64,000 nt of DNA, taken from the NCBI RefSeq assembly GCF_017742245.1, contig NZ_JAGHKO010000014.1, positions 248,001 through 312,000 of the forward strand, given 5' to 3'. The notes beneath the pieces are model-generated. The model had not been told where the DNA came from. It was given only the letters and a program-made list of their open reading frames with translations, and did not search any database. Positions 32,628-41,754 of this stretch are shown one piece after another. Position numbers and translations under genes: made by a program. Every line of letters starts with the position of its first letter. Position 1 is the stretch's first letter. The stretch comes from Niastella soli (GTDB taxonomy: Bacteria > Bacteroidota > Bacteroidia > Chitinophagales > Chitinophagaceae).

Positions 32628-35507
32628 TTAAGCAATCGGAAAATTTATAGTTACCCTGGTACCAAGGGCATTTTGTTCCCCATCTTCCAGGTCATCTATC
32701 TTCATCGTTATCTTGTGCACGTGCACCTGGTTGTACATCGCCATCCTGTCTGCCGTAAGGGACAATCCTTTTGACTGATAATTGATGGGCGAAACGCTTT
32801 TATAGCGCATTGCCGCTTTTCTGCCAATGCCATTATCTTCCAGGATACAGACCAGGTGATGCTTTTCGCGTTTTACCGTAATAGTTACCAGGCCATTTTT
32901 GTCTCTCCGGTAACGCAATCCATGCCGTACACTGTTCTCTACAAACGGCTGTAAGATCATGGGCGGAATATAATAGTCGGAAGGATGGACGCTTTTATCA
33001 ATAGCAACCGACCAGGAGAAAGCATTCTCCAACCGCGTTTTCTCAATCTCCAGATAATTGGTCAAATAATCCAGTTCTTCTTCCAGACTGATCTCGGGTT
33101 TTGACGAAAAATCAAGCGTTTGCCTGATAAGCCGGGAGAACCCGGAAATAAATTTATTGGCGCCAGCCAGGTCAGAATCCATTACATATTGCTGAATGGA
33201 GTTAAGGCTGTTAAAAATAAAGTGGGGGTTCATTTGCGCCTTGCGCGACAATTGTTCCAGGTCATTGATCCGTCGGCTGATAGCGGTTTTTTCCTGCTCC
33301 CTTCTTCTGATGCGTCGTACTATCACCAATACCAGTAAACCGGTAAGGGCCAGGAACAGCAGCCCGGTCAGGAGCTTGAACCAGGTCTTTTCATACAACA
33401 GCCGCTCTACAGTAAACCGGGCTATCAACACCTGACTGTGTACATCAAATTTATTGACGGCCTGTAACTGTAATTCATATTCGCCGGAAGGCAGGGCCGG
33501 AAAATTCAAAAAGGTTTCCCGCGTTTCAAACCAGGTAGTATCCAGTCCCAATAACCGGTACCGGTAGCGGATGTCACCAGATGATTTATAGGAGATGCCT
33601 ACATAATCAAACTGTATGCTGTTCTTTTTATGTGGAATGATCACCGGTGCTACATCAGGATAATAAGCCTCGCCCCCAATTGAAATATTTATGAACCGTA
33701 GATCGCAGCGCGACTGGCTGGCAATTTTTTCTTCATCAAAATAAGTAAGTCCTTCGGGGGTACCTACAAACACCTTGTTCTTGAAAGCATATACTACATT
33801 GACGATATCGGAGACCAACCCGTCGCCGGTAGTATATTTTTTTACCGGGTAAGCAGTATCGTTGATATTTATTTTATTCAGCCCTTTATTGGTGCCAACC
33901 CATAGAGAGCTGTCCTGTAAAAAGACCGTGCGGCAAATATTGCTGGTCAACTCCTGTTTAAGGTGGGCAATTATTTTTTCGTTCTTAAAGGCAATGAGGC
34001 CCCCGCCAAAGGTGGCTACCCACATTACGTTGTTGGTATCGCGCGTAATAGCGGCTATGCGATAGGTGAAGGGCGCAAACCTGTCGCCCAGGAATTGTTT
34101 GTCGCCATTGGGCAGCAGGCGGTATAAACCGTTAAGGGTACCAATATAAAAGGTATCATTCACTGCATAGGCAGTAGTTGCGCGCTCGCGCCAGATGGTG
34201 TCTTTTACAGCCAGGGTAAGCGGGTCAATGCGAAAAATATTCGCATTGGTAATTACCAGTACATCCTCTTTATACGGATAAAAACCCTTTACACAGATCC
34301 GCTCTATTCTTTTATAATACCTGGAACCTGGCGAAAAAAGAAAAAGGATATAGGCCGTTCCCCCCACAATGTTCCCGTCTTTGTTTACATACATGGCAGA
34401 AACATTGTCTGTTGCCTGTAAAGTATCTAACACCTTTCTCCTGTTTTCCTTCCCGGTTGAAAGGTCCAGCCAGTGAATGATATTCATGTCGCAGCCAACC
34501 ACAACGGATCCACTGTCGCGTACAAACGAGACCACCTGGTGACTGACATTATAGTCGCGGTATTTGGTATTGAGCACAAAGGCCGAGTTCAGGCGGTAAA
34601 GTCCCTGGCCCAGCGTTGAGAACCACCAATTCCCTTCCTTATCCTTTAACACCCCACAAACCCGTACTCCAGGCAAAAAGCGCTGACCGCTATCGGGGTT
34701 GTTTACATTATACACCACCGTACCGTCTACGGTATTGAGCCCTACATGCTCTTCATCTATTATGGAAAAGTTTATCTGATTTCTGCGGGCAGGGATCCGC
34801 ATGAACCGGTCTGATGCCACCGCTTGCAGCGTCACCTCCCAGTGGTTGTTCTGTATGGCTATTATTTTTTCGCTCACCGCAGCAAACCCCAGGTGTGCCG
34901 GTTGAAATTCAAACGTTCTTTCCAGGTTGAACTGGCGGTTACTAAATTCATACAGGTTATTCGATTCTATGACCCAAAAACCACCCGCCGGATTGCGCCC
35001 GATCGCTGACAAATACTTAACGGGTTTGTTGCCGATGGTAGTTATAGTATATACTTCGTTGGTAGTGGTAACCAAATGAAGCCGGTTGGTTTCCATTAAT
35101 AAAATGTCGCCGCGATCGTTTTCGGCAAAACGCAAAACATTATTGTTGATCTGAATGCGTTTTAACTGGGGATCATTTTCCTGGGTATAGATCTTACCCT
35201 TGTAATAATAACAGATCGTTTTTTTAAACGGTGAGATCCAAACGCGGCCCCTGGAGTCGGTAAACATTTGAATGACCTCATTATCGGGCAGCCCGTCTTC
35301 CTGGGTAAATGTCCTGAAGTGCGTCCCATCAAAACGGCTTAAACCTGCTTCGGTACCAAACCACATAAATCCTTCTGCATCCTGGGTCATGCAATACACC
35401 GTGGAGCTGGCCAATCCATCCTTACTATCAAAACGGGTATAACCGTATTCCTGGGAAAGACTATAAAGTGGAAGTAGAATTAGTAAAAAAGCGTATAACG
35501 TTCTCAT
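32628..35507 (-). CDS. Propeller-type sensor histidine kinase (LytS-like), copy 3
   Basis: A 959-residue paralog, first of the three in transcription order. It has a signal peptide (MRTLYAFLLILLPLYSLSQ), propeller repeats, a Y_Y_Y domain, one span (FKLLTGLLFLALTGLLVLVIV), the NPHFIFN histidine and a HATPase domain. Its ATG overlaps the stop of the glycosyltransferase gene upstream by four bases (ATGA), which ties sensor production to the carbohydrate genes. The periplasmic part is the most different of the three. A role in sensing a cell-surface or external glycan is inferred from the propeller class and the operon, not proven. Confidence 0.93.
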   Translation of the reverse strand: MRTLYAFLLILLPLYSLSQEYGYTRFDSKDGLASSTVYCMTQDAEGFMWFGTEAGLSRFDGTHFRTFTQEDGLPDNEVIQMFTDSRGRVWISPFKKTICYYYKGKIYTQENDPQLKRIQINNNVLRFAENDRGDILLMETNRLHLVTTTNEVYTITTIGNKPVKYLSAIGRNPAGGFWVIESNNLYEFSNRQFNLERTFEFQPAHLGFAAVSEKIIAIQNNHWEVTLQAVASDRFMRIPARRNQINFSIIDEEHVGLNTVDGTVVYNVNNPDSGQRFLPGVRVCGVLKDKEGNWWFSTLGQGLYRLNSAFVLNTKYRDYNVSHQVVSFVRDSGSVVVGCDMNIIHWLDLSTGKENRRKVLDTLQATDNVSAMYVNKDGNIVGGTAYILFLFSPGSRYYKRIERICVKGFYPYKEDVLVITNANIFRIDPLTLAVKDTIWRERATTAYAVNDTFYIGTLNGLYRLLPNGDKQFLGDRFAPFTYRIAAITRDTNNVMWVATFGGGLIAFKNEKIIAHLKQELTSNICRTVFLQDSSLWVGTNKGLNKININDTAYPVKKYTTGDGLVSDIVNVVYAFKNKVFVGTPEGLTYFDEEKIASQSRCDLRFINISIGGEAYYPDVAPVIIPHKKNSIQFDYVGISYKSSGDIRYRYRLLGLDTTWFETRETFLNFPALPSGEYELQLQAVNKFDVHSQVLIARFTVERLLYEKTWFKLLTGLLFLALTGLLVLVIVRRIRRREQEKTAISRRINDLEQLSRKAQMNPHFIFNSLNSIQQYVMDSDLAGANKFISGFSRLIRQTLDFSSKPEISLEEELDYLTNYLEIEKTRLENAFSWSVAIDKSVHPSDYYIPPMILQPFVENSVRHGLRYRRDKNGLVTITVKREKHHLVCILEDNGIGRKAAMRYKSVSPINYQSKGLSLTADRMAMYNQVHVHKITMKIDDLEDGEQNALGTRVTINFPIA

Positions 35508-36517
35508 AAGACCTTATAAAAATAAGGCTTATTTGATAATATCCTGGGGGTGAAAGTCACTATCCGGCCCACATTGGCTGCAAAACGGGCAGCCATGCCA
35601 AAATTGGCAAACGGGTTGCGTAACCGAAAGACGTTGTCAAAAAAACTGGCAATAAAAAACACCGGGATGGCCATGAGGTAAAAGGCCAATTGTACCAGGA
35701 ACCAGCCTATCCCAAATTGTTTGCGGATGCGCAGAAAGTTCGAGAGCATGATCTGTAATCCCTTCCGGTCGTACAGGTTATAATAGCCTTTGCCGGAAGA
35801 ACCAAAGGCTTCATTGGCCGATTCTCCCTGCAGGTGTACCACTTTATATTGTCCGTAGATACATAGTTTACCGGTCTTGTGTAAACGGCTGCACCATTCC
35901 GCTTCCTCGGCATACAGAAAGAAATCCTCATCCAGCAGCCCGGCTTTATCAATAGCGGTCCTTTTTACCATCAGAAAGGCGCCATTGATCCAGTCCACTT
36001 CAACCAGGGCGCTCGAATCGGGCACATTGGGTTTTTCTACCTTTACTACATTGCCCAGCCATTTTATAAAACTGCCAAGGTAAGGCAACGGCAACAGGTA
36101 GTTCAGACCACCTTTCATAAAATAATTACCAGAGATCTGCGGGCTGCCGTCGGCATTCAATAACTGTACGCCACAGGCTATATAGGCAGATGCCTTGAAC
36201 TGCTGGTAACATTGTTCAATGGCATTGTCAACGTTCAAGGTATCGGAATTCAATAACAACACCACATCACCGGTTGCCTGGCGGATGCCTTCATTATTGG
36301 CACGGGCAAAACCCGCATTGTACCCCATCTGCACCCATTTAACCAGGGGAAAGGCCCGGGTCACTATTTCCTGGCTGTTATCGCCAGAGGCATTGTCGAC
36401 CACAATAACCTCCAGGGATACCTGGGAATTACCGGTAAAAAAAGTAGCCAGGCAATCAGTTAACAATTGCGGCGTTTTATAATTTACAATAATGACGCTA
36501 AGCCCAGGCATATACAT
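35504..36517 (-). CDS. Family 2 glycosyltransferase (rhamnosyltransferase-like)
   Basis: A 337-residue GT2 enzyme of the type often annotated as dTDP-rhamnosyltransferase. Strand 1 is LSVIIVNYKTPQLLTDCLAT, then VIVVDNASGDNSQEIV, YNAGFARANNEGIRQATGDV, and the DxD as LLNSDTLNV near residue 92. FLYAEEAEWCSRLHKTG near 204 is the acceptor-side ED motif. A hydrophobic stretch (WFLVQLAFYLMAIPVFFIASFF) near residue 280 should anchor it at the inner membrane. It shares one base with the preceding GT gene (TAATG) and four with the kinase gene after it. Confidence 0.92.
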   Translation of the reverse strand: MYMPGLSVIIVNYKTPQLLTDCLATFFTGNSQVSLEVIVVDNASGDNSQEIVTRAFPLVKWVQMGYNAGFARANNEGIRQATGDVVLLLNSDTLNVDNAIEQCYQQFKASAYIACGVQLLNADGSPQISGNYFMKGGLNYLLPLPYLGSFIKWLGNVVKVEKPNVPDSSALVEVDWINGAFLMVKRTAIDKAGLLDEDFFLYAEEAEWCSRLHKTGKLCIYGQYKVVHLQGESANEAFGSSGKGYYNLYDRKGLQIMLSNFLRIRKQFGIGWFLVQLAFYLMAIPVFFIASFFDNVFRLRNPFANFGMAARFAANVGRIVTFTPRILSNKPYFYKVL

Positions 36518-37431
36518 TATTTGATTGCCCCCCGGTTAATGATAAAATTGAAGAACATTAAACTTTTTGACACCAGTCCTTTTTTCAGCAAAGCTGGTGA
36601 TACTTTGCCCTGCCAGGTAACCATGCTCACCAGGGCAGCAGGCACAGGCAAACCTTTACTATACGTTGCCAACTGCTCCTTGTTTCTGATACCGGCATTC
36701 CTGAATGTTCGCCAGCAGAGATCATAATAGGTAAGATTCTTCAGTAACCAGGATCCCGTTTGCTGCAGAAAAACCAGCATCGCAGGCAGTAAAACCTCCC
36801 GCAGAAAAGGGACATCATGTTGTGAACTGGTACCGCCAACCGAAAAATTGGCGATCAGCTTATCTATGTACCGGGTCTTTAGCCCTTCCTGAGTAAAACA
36901 GCTGAGGTTAAATGCCCAATCTGCATGGCCTTTATACTGTATGTTATAGTTGCCCACGAGGGAAAACACTTTCCGGTTATAGAAAATGGCCTGGTGCGAA
37001 ATATTCTTAGTCAATAATTTATAGTAATTGAACGGGCCATCGTACTCGTGTTTCCGATCGCCCATTAATACATTGCCATACACCAGATCAGCATCGGTTT
37101 CCTGCAACACCTTCACAACCGACTCCAACACCTGGTTATTGCACAGAGCATCATCGGCGCCCAGAAAATACAACCACTCCCCTACCGCCAACCGGATACC
37201 CTTATTCATAGCATCATAAATGCCGGCATCTTTTTCTGTGATAATACGCACCCGGTTATCGGTACTGGCAATTTCCTGTACTATGGCCACCGTATTGTCT
37301 TTTGACACGCCATCAACCACCAGCACTTCAAAAGCCGTAAAGCTTTGTTGCAGCAGGCTGTCTAACGCTTCCCGAATAAACGCAGCGGCATTAAAGGATG
37401 GTATGATGATGGTGATCAGCGGCGATTGCAT
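36517..37431 (-). CDS. Family 2 glycosyltransferase
   Basis: A 304-residue GT2 enzyme. It begins with LITIIIPSFNAAAFIREALDSL and has FEVLVVDGVSKDNTV, EKDAGIYDAMNKGIRLAVGEWL and the DxD-like LGADDAL near residue 92. The DAGIYDAMNKG segment is typical of the WcaA/colanic-acid-type transferases. VYGNVLMGDRKHEYDGP follows, as in the same group. No membrane span is evident. It stands third in the operon, 20 bases after the 303-aa gene and one base into the next GT. Substrates are unknown. Confidence 0.92.
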   Translation of the reverse strand: MQSPLITIIIPSFNAAAFIREALDSLLQQSFTAFEVLVVDGVSKDNTVAIVQEIASTDNRVRIITEKDAGIYDAMNKGIRLAVGEWLYFLGADDALCNNQVLESVVKVLQETDADLVYGNVLMGDRKHEYDGPFNYYKLLTKNISHQAIFYNRKVFSLVGNYNIQYKGHADWAFNLSCFTQEGLKTRYIDKLIANFSVGGTSSQHDVPFLREVLLPAMLVFLQQTGSWLLKNLTYYDLCWRTFRNAGIRNKEQLATYSKGLPVPAALVSMVTWQGKVSPALLKKGLVSKSLMFFNFIINRGAIK

Positions 37432-37451
37432 ATTATATGGTACTGTATAGT

Positions 37452-38363
37452 TTATCCGTTGAATACATGTTCATCGATCCAAACCCAGCCGTGGTATAGT
37501 TTTCGTTTTACCCGGGCCGACAGGTTGGTGAACATCCCGCTTTTCACGGCATTGCCCACCGGCCCTTTTTTGGTGCGGTGGTGATTGAGCAACTGGCCAT
37601 AAGGCGAATTAACAAAAGGCGCCCTGGCATAAAAGTCAACGGGCTGCTGCCGGTACTGGTTTACCTGGTTAAATTCACCAGGCACCCGGTAGTCCGGCAT
37701 TTTATAATGATTTCCATACTGGGAAGGCATTCTGTAAAAGGGGATCTGGTACTGCATGGCCAGTATCGATAAGATCGACTGGTCCCAGCGATGCTCAATA
37801 AAATCGGGCAGGTTCTTTTTGCCCAGGGTATTGGGATCACTGCTGATGACCCGGATATCGCGGCCATACTTCATCCAGTCATTCAGGAACTGAATGGCTT
37901 CCGGCGATTTTCTGAAAAGGGCAAAAGAAGCATCGCATTGAATGCCCCGGTAGTACTTTTTCTGGTCTGCGTCCATTAAAATAAAACAATCCCGTTTCGT
38001 CCACATGGAGTTGATCAGGTTGCCATTCGCAAACAGCAACACGGGTTGTTCCCTGGCACAGATCTGCACCAACGGATCAATAGGCGCTATTATTTCAAGA
38101 CCACAATCAGCATACACAACGATATCACCATCCTGCAGGCTTTTCATGGTTTCCAGAATAATATAGGATTTCCATAACCAGTAGCCAATGCCTTTGGGCG
38201 AATCCAGCACCTTTTTATTTTCCGCATAAAAGGGGGTGGACTTTATATCCTCCTGATCGTAGCTGTTCACGGAGGCTATTCCATACTGTTGCGCGGAAGC
38301 GTTCAGGCGAAACCTGCTTTCCTTAAACAGATCATTGGAAAGGTTTGTCAGCACTACCCTCAT
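37452..38363 (-). CDS. Probable glycosyltransferase-like protein, 303 aa
   Basis: A soluble 303-residue protein. The middle part, GDIVVYADCGLEIIAPIDPL (about residues 78-97), looks like the metal/nucleotide-sugar site of GT-A proteins, with a D-x-G in place of DxD. GIGYWLWKSYIILETMKSL before it and HRWDQSILSILAMQ later (about 199-212) resemble small capsular transferase-like proteins of Bacteroidota. I cannot name the family with certainty. It sits one base after the methyltransferase gene and 20 before a GT2 gene, so a role in the same glycan is the best guess. Confidence 0.75.
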   Translation of the reverse strand: MRVVLTNLSNDLFKESRFRLNASAQQYGIASVNSYDQEDIKSTPFYAENKKVLDSPKGIGYWLWKSYIILETMKSLQDGDIVVYADCGLEIIAPIDPLVQICAREQPVLLFANGNLINSMWTKRDCFILMDADQKKYYRGIQCDASFALFRKSPEAIQFLNDWMKYGRDIRVISSDPNTLGKKNLPDFIEHRWDQSILSILAMQYQIPFYRMPSQYGNHYKMPDYRVPGEFNQVNQYRQQPVDFYARAPFVNSPYGQLLNHHRTKKGPVGNAVKSGMFTNLSARVKRKLYHGWVWIDEHVFNG

Positions 38364-38364
38364 A

Positions 38365-39189
38365 CTAACAATTAAAGTTTGCGATCAACCCAACAGTATG
38401 CGGTGCTTCATGTTGGCCAACCCATCCATTCACATTCATGAAATAAATGTCTTTTATCTGGTATACGCGGTCGTATTTGCGAATGATCTTAAAGAAGCTG
38501 TTTTTCATTTTGCCTACCAGGTCGTCCCATACAATGATGAACTGATCATCGAGCAGGTTATACTTCACCAGCATTTCAAATTCAAACAGGATGGCCTGTG
38601 GGGTATGCAAGGCATCGGAAAAGATCATATTGAATTTCTCCCCCTGTAATTTGGCCCAGCTTTTTTCATCCCACACATCCGCACTTAAGTAACGCACCTC
38701 CATTCCCTTGTAATCGTAGGTGCGAATGGACGACTTGTTCTTCTTAATTGATTTGGGCAAGGTATCCCACTCTTCTTTTGACTGGTAAGTGAGCACCTGC
38801 TCCAGCCGGGGGTTTATTTCTTCAATATCATACCCGGTAAACCGGCCAGTCGTATGCGCATTCAGCACCTGGAAAAAGTTCTTGCCAACAGATACGCCGA
38901 TCTCGAGGTAGTTTAGTTTTTTAAAATGCTTGCGCGACAAAAACACCATCAGATCGGTATAAGTAAGATCGGGACCGATATCCTTGTTCAGTTCAGATTT
39001 GATAAAATCAGGTACCCCGTATTTAAAACAGGATGTTTTCATGGCCTCTTCATCGATCCAGTCTTTAACCAGTGTCAGGGAGTTCCGGTTGATCTTTTTC
39101 AGTTCGTTCATTTCCTGTTCTGGAAATGCAACAGCCGGTTTGGTGTCAACCTCGGCAGCACCCAACATTCTTTTTAAGGCGTTTAACAT
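38365..39189 (-). CDS. SAM-dependent methyltransferase-like protein
   Basis: A 274-residue protein with a class I methyltransferase core. KLNYLEIGVSVGKNFFQVLN matches the glycine-rich SAM loop, TGYDIEEINPRLEQ the acidic end of beta2, and NMIFSDALHTPQAILFEFEML the region around beta4. The closing DDLVGKMKNSFFKII and YIFMNV-like strands fit the fold. The open frame extends to 39294, but a -7 box at 39231-39238 places transcription start near 39225, so I use ATG 39189 (MLNALKRML). It is the first gene of the eight-gene operon, upstream of three carbohydrate-type genes. O-methylation of a glycan is a reasonable inference. Confidence 0.82.
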   Translation of the reverse strand: MLNALKRMLGAAEVDTKPAVAFPEQEMNELKKINRNSLTLVKDWIDEEAMKTSCFKYGVPDFIKSELNKDIGPDLTYTDLMVFLSRKHFKKLNYLEIGVSVGKNFFQVLNAHTTGRFTGYDIEEINPRLEQVLTYQSKEEWDTLPKSIKKNKSSIRTYDYKGMEVRYLSADVWDEKSWAKLQGEKFNMIFSDALHTPQAILFEFEMLVKYNLLDDQFIIVWDDLVGKMKNSFFKIIRKYDRVYQIKDIYFMNVNGWVGQHEAPHTVGLIANFNC

Positions 39190-39230
39190 ACTGCTATTGT
39201 AATTTTTGCGGTTTTCAAGTTTTAAGGTCG

Positions 39231-39238
39231 CAAAAATA
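39231..39238 (-). promoter_or_regulatory. -7 box for the glycan/kinase operon
   Basis: On the minus strand TATTTTTG fits TAnnTTTG. The -33 region has no clear TTG. The leader to ATG 39189 would be about 36 bases. It excludes the more distant start codon at 39294. Confidence 0.45.
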
Positions 39239-39424
39239 CACCTAATTAGTAGCTTGTAAAATAAAATGTAGGCTGTTTTTTGGGGCACAAGCAACTGATT
39301 ATCAGGAGTAAGGGGAATGGAGAATGGGCAATAGGCAGTGGGCCAGTAATGTCGTTAAGTAAGGGCCTGGTGGATTTTGTCCCCTCTTTGGATAGCCTGT
39401 CCCGCTTTGCGGGAGGTCGGGGGT

Positions 39425-39620
39425 GGGTTTTTGGCAGACAGCAGACAGCAGACGACAGACAGCAGACGGCAGACGGCAGACGGCAGACGGCAGACGGCAG
39501 AACGGACCTTCGCTTCGCTCAGGTCCGTTAATAACGACGCCATTGCGGATTGCCGCGACACGCGTAGCGTGGAGCGCACTATTGTATTCCATTGCCGATT
39601 GCCGATTGCCGAAGCGAATC
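39425..39620. repeat. CAGACGG heptamer tract with AGCG hairpins
   Basis: About ten CAGACRG units in tandem (39435-39503) end at the hairpin GGACCTTCGCTTCGCTCAGG...TCC (39504-39526), the inverse of the one at 5735-5757. Further on lie ACACGCGTAGCGTGG (39558-39572) and ATTGCCG heptamers. Apart from the terminator at 39674 I see no gene in 39239-39744. Confidence 0.75.
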
Positions 39621-39673
39621 CTAATAATCGCGAATCCTTTCACGTTTCACTGCCTTACCCGACTTGTCGGGAT

Positions 39674-39718
39674 AAAAAAGCAATGGCCCCAACTGTAACG
39701 TCAGGACCAATGCTTTTT
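39674..39718 (-). terminator. Terminator of the downstream LamG gene
   Basis: On the minus strand AAAAAGCATTGGTCC pairs with GGCCATTGCTTTTTT (one mismatch, one G-U). The same block, with the 26 bases between it and the gene end, is repeated behind the paralog at 40687. Confidence 0.75.
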
Positions 39719-39744
39719 ATTTTTTGACGAGTTCGTTTGGCTTA

Positions 39745-40587
39745 TTAGTTACCAGTAAAACCTTCTGCCAGTTTGGCGATCTCGCACTCGGTCAGTACCC
39801 GGTTATACAAACGTACCTCATCGATCTTTCCATTAATGGAACCAAGATCATTCTTCCACCAGCCACCGATCATCAGGTCGCCATTGTCACATTTTCTTGC
39901 ATTTTTCCATGCTTTTGTGAGGGCAGATTCCAACACGCCGTTCACATATATTCTTTGAACACCACCCGCATAAGAACAAATAATATTATACCATTTGGTT
40001 GGTCTTATAGGTCCCATTGAATATCCCCAAAATGTAGGTTCTGGGTTATTATAAATTACAGAACAATCATCAGGTCGGGGTGTGCTGAAAGTAATGGTAG
40101 AATCTGTAGCAGACATGTGATGGATAGAAAAACAGGTGCTATTAGCAGTCTCAAAGTTCTGACGACTTACCATTGCATAAAAACGATTGACCGTATTAGC
40201 CATTACCTGAAAAGAAACCGTAACAGTATCTGAATTCAGCTTACTGCTTCCTGGCACTTTCACATAGTCATTTATACCGTCAAATCCGGCGCAACTATTT
40301 AATTTGCCAGCAAAATCAGAGGTAATAAATGCACCGTTAAATGCGGTTCCATTATTACCATTGCCGCTTTCATCATTAAAGTTCCCGTTAAAGGGGTAAT
40401 AAGCCAGCAAACCTTTTGTAAGGTTGGGCGTACAAACCGGCGGTGGTGGGTTTACAATCACCGTATCTTTAACGATCAGGGTATCATGAACAACCACAGG
40501 ATCAGAAGGTTTAGGGTCTTTTTTACAAGCAGTAGTAAGTGAGACCAGTACAACAAGTGCACTTAAGCACCAGGCAACAATTTTCAT
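39745..40587 (-). CDS. LamG-domain lipoprotein, copy 1
   Basis: A 280-residue lipoprotein. The signal peptide ends in the lipobox SLTTAC (Cys21). A short linker with a PPPP run follows, then a concanavalin-like LamG/laminin G3 jelly roll: LLAYYPFNGNFNDESGNGNN at the start, DLMIGGWWKND and GKIDEVRLYNRVLTECEI at the end, which is the family's C-terminal signature. Such domains bind glycans or act as adhesion modules. It is likely surface-exposed on the outer membrane. It is a tandem paralog of the gene at 40761, each with its own terminator, so expression as separate units is likely. Confidence 0.9.
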   Translation of the reverse strand: MKIVAWCLSALVVLVSLTTACKKDPKPSDPVVVHDTLIVKDTVIVNPPPPVCTPNLTKGLLAYYPFNGNFNDESGNGNNGTAFNGAFITSDFAGKLNSCAGFDGINDYVKVPGSSKLNSDTVTVSFQVMANTVNRFYAMVSRQNFETANSTCFSIHHMSATDSTITFSTPRPDDCSVIYNNPEPTFWGYSMGPIRPTKWYNIICSYAGGVQRIYVNGVLESALTKAWKNARKCDNGDLMIGGWWKNDLGSINGKIDEVRLYNRVLTECEIAKLAEGFTGN

Positions 40588-40686
40588 AGTTTGATTGAAT
40601 TAAAATAATCGGCGAAATTAAATACATTTTTTCGCTTATACAATAAGATTGATAAACATAACTAACGCAGGTAGACGTTTATACAT

Positions 40687-40729
40687 AAAAACAATGGCCC
40701 CAACTTTAACGTCAGGACCAATGCTTTTT
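40687..40729 (-). terminator. Terminator of the upstream LamG gene
   Basis: Near-identical to the hairpin at 39674-39718: CAATGGCCC and GGACCAATGC arms with T/A runs on both sides, and the same downstream GACGAGTTCGTTTGGC. The duplication that produced the LamG pair therefore included the 3' untranslated region. Confidence 0.7.
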
Positions 40730-40760
40730 ATTTTTTGACGAGTTCGTTTGGCTTATTAGT

Positions 40761-41597
40761 CTATTTAAAAGATTCGGCCAGCTTACTGATCTCGCAATCG
40801 TTTAACACACGTTTATAAAGGCGTACTTCATCGATCTTTCCATCTATAGAGATAACATCGTTTTTCCACCAGCCACCGATCATCAGATCGCCATTATCAC
40901 ATTTCTTCACATTTTTGAATGTTCTTGTCAGGGTATTTTGCAATACGCCATCCATATATATTTTCTGAACACCATTGGCAAAGGTGGCTATGATATTATA
41001 CCATCTGCCTGTCTGGATTGTTCCCTTGGTATAAGCAGAGCCAGCCGGATCTGAAGAGTATCTTACGGTACAATCATCTGTTCCAGGCACCAAACCAAAA
41101 CCATAAGTGCTCGAAGCTGCCTGTGAATGGATCCCATAGGCGTATGAGGCACCAGACTCAAAATTTATTCTGCTAACCGTTACGTTAGTGCGATTGGTAT
41201 TATTTACCAATACCTGGTAAGAAATGGTCACGGTATCCGCATTCAGTTTAGAACTACCAGGAACTATCAAGTAATCATCTACGCCATCAAAACCCGCAGA
41301 CCTGTTTGTTCTGCCCACAAAATCAGTGGTCAGGTAAGCGCCATTTTTTGAGGTCGCATTATTGCCATTGCCGCTTTCATCATTAAAATTACCGTTGAAG
41401 GGAAAATAAGCCAGCAGTCCTTTGGTAAGGTCAGTTTTGCAAGTAGTGTCTGGTGGCGGGGGGATATAAATGGTGTCCTTTCTGATGACAGTATCCTGGG
41501 TATTGTCACAGGTCTTACATTCTTCACAATCTTTCTTACAGGCAAAAAAACTTAATAGTGTGGACAGGGCTAAAAAACAAAGTACAGATTTTTTCAT
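40761..41597 (-). CDS. LamG-domain lipoprotein, copy 2
   Basis: A 278-residue paralog of the previous gene. The lipobox is LSFFAC (Cys20), and the mature start is Cys- and charge-rich (KKDCEECKTCDNTQDT), four cysteines that copy 1 lacks. The LamG domain has the same start (LLAYFPFNGNFNDESGNGNN) and end (DLMIGGWWKNDVISIDGKID, RVLNDCEISKL). A -7 box TACTTTTG lies at 41632-41639 on the minus strand, about 35 bases before the ATG. The extra cysteines could form disulfides or bind metal. Function otherwise as for copy 1. Confidence 0.9.
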   Translation of the reverse strand: MKKSVLCFLALSTLLSFFACKKDCEECKTCDNTQDTVIRKDTIYIPPPPDTTCKTDLTKGLLAYFPFNGNFNDESGNGNNATSKNGAYLTTDFVGRTNRSAGFDGVDDYLIVPGSSKLNADTVTISYQVLVNNTNRTNVTVSRINFESGASYAYGIHSQAASSTYGFGLVPGTDDCTVRYSSDPAGSAYTKGTIQTGRWYNIIATFANGVQKIYMDGVLQNTLTRTFKNVKKCDNGDLMIGGWWKNDVISIDGKIDEVRLYKRVLNDCEISKLAESFK

Positions 41598-41754
41598 GCT
41601 ATAAAGGGTTAATAATAGGGATAATGGAAAGCAAAAGTAATAAACCCTGCTAATTTTCCTAACAAACCTGATAATCGTGCAGAAACGGGGAATAGCCGTG
41701 TTGATTTGGCGGATAAGTGTGCAGGGGAAAGTCTGAACCGGGATCTTCCCGAAA

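Noticed and set aside
39190-39294. N-terminal extension of the methyltransferase-like protein
   Set aside because: A -7 box lies inside it, and the extra 35 residues have no match to the fold.
39377-39727. Genes in the heptamer tract
   Set aside because: Frames on both strands are open only because CAGACGG-type heptamers lack stops in some frames. The products are low-complexity DGRRQTA-like repeats.
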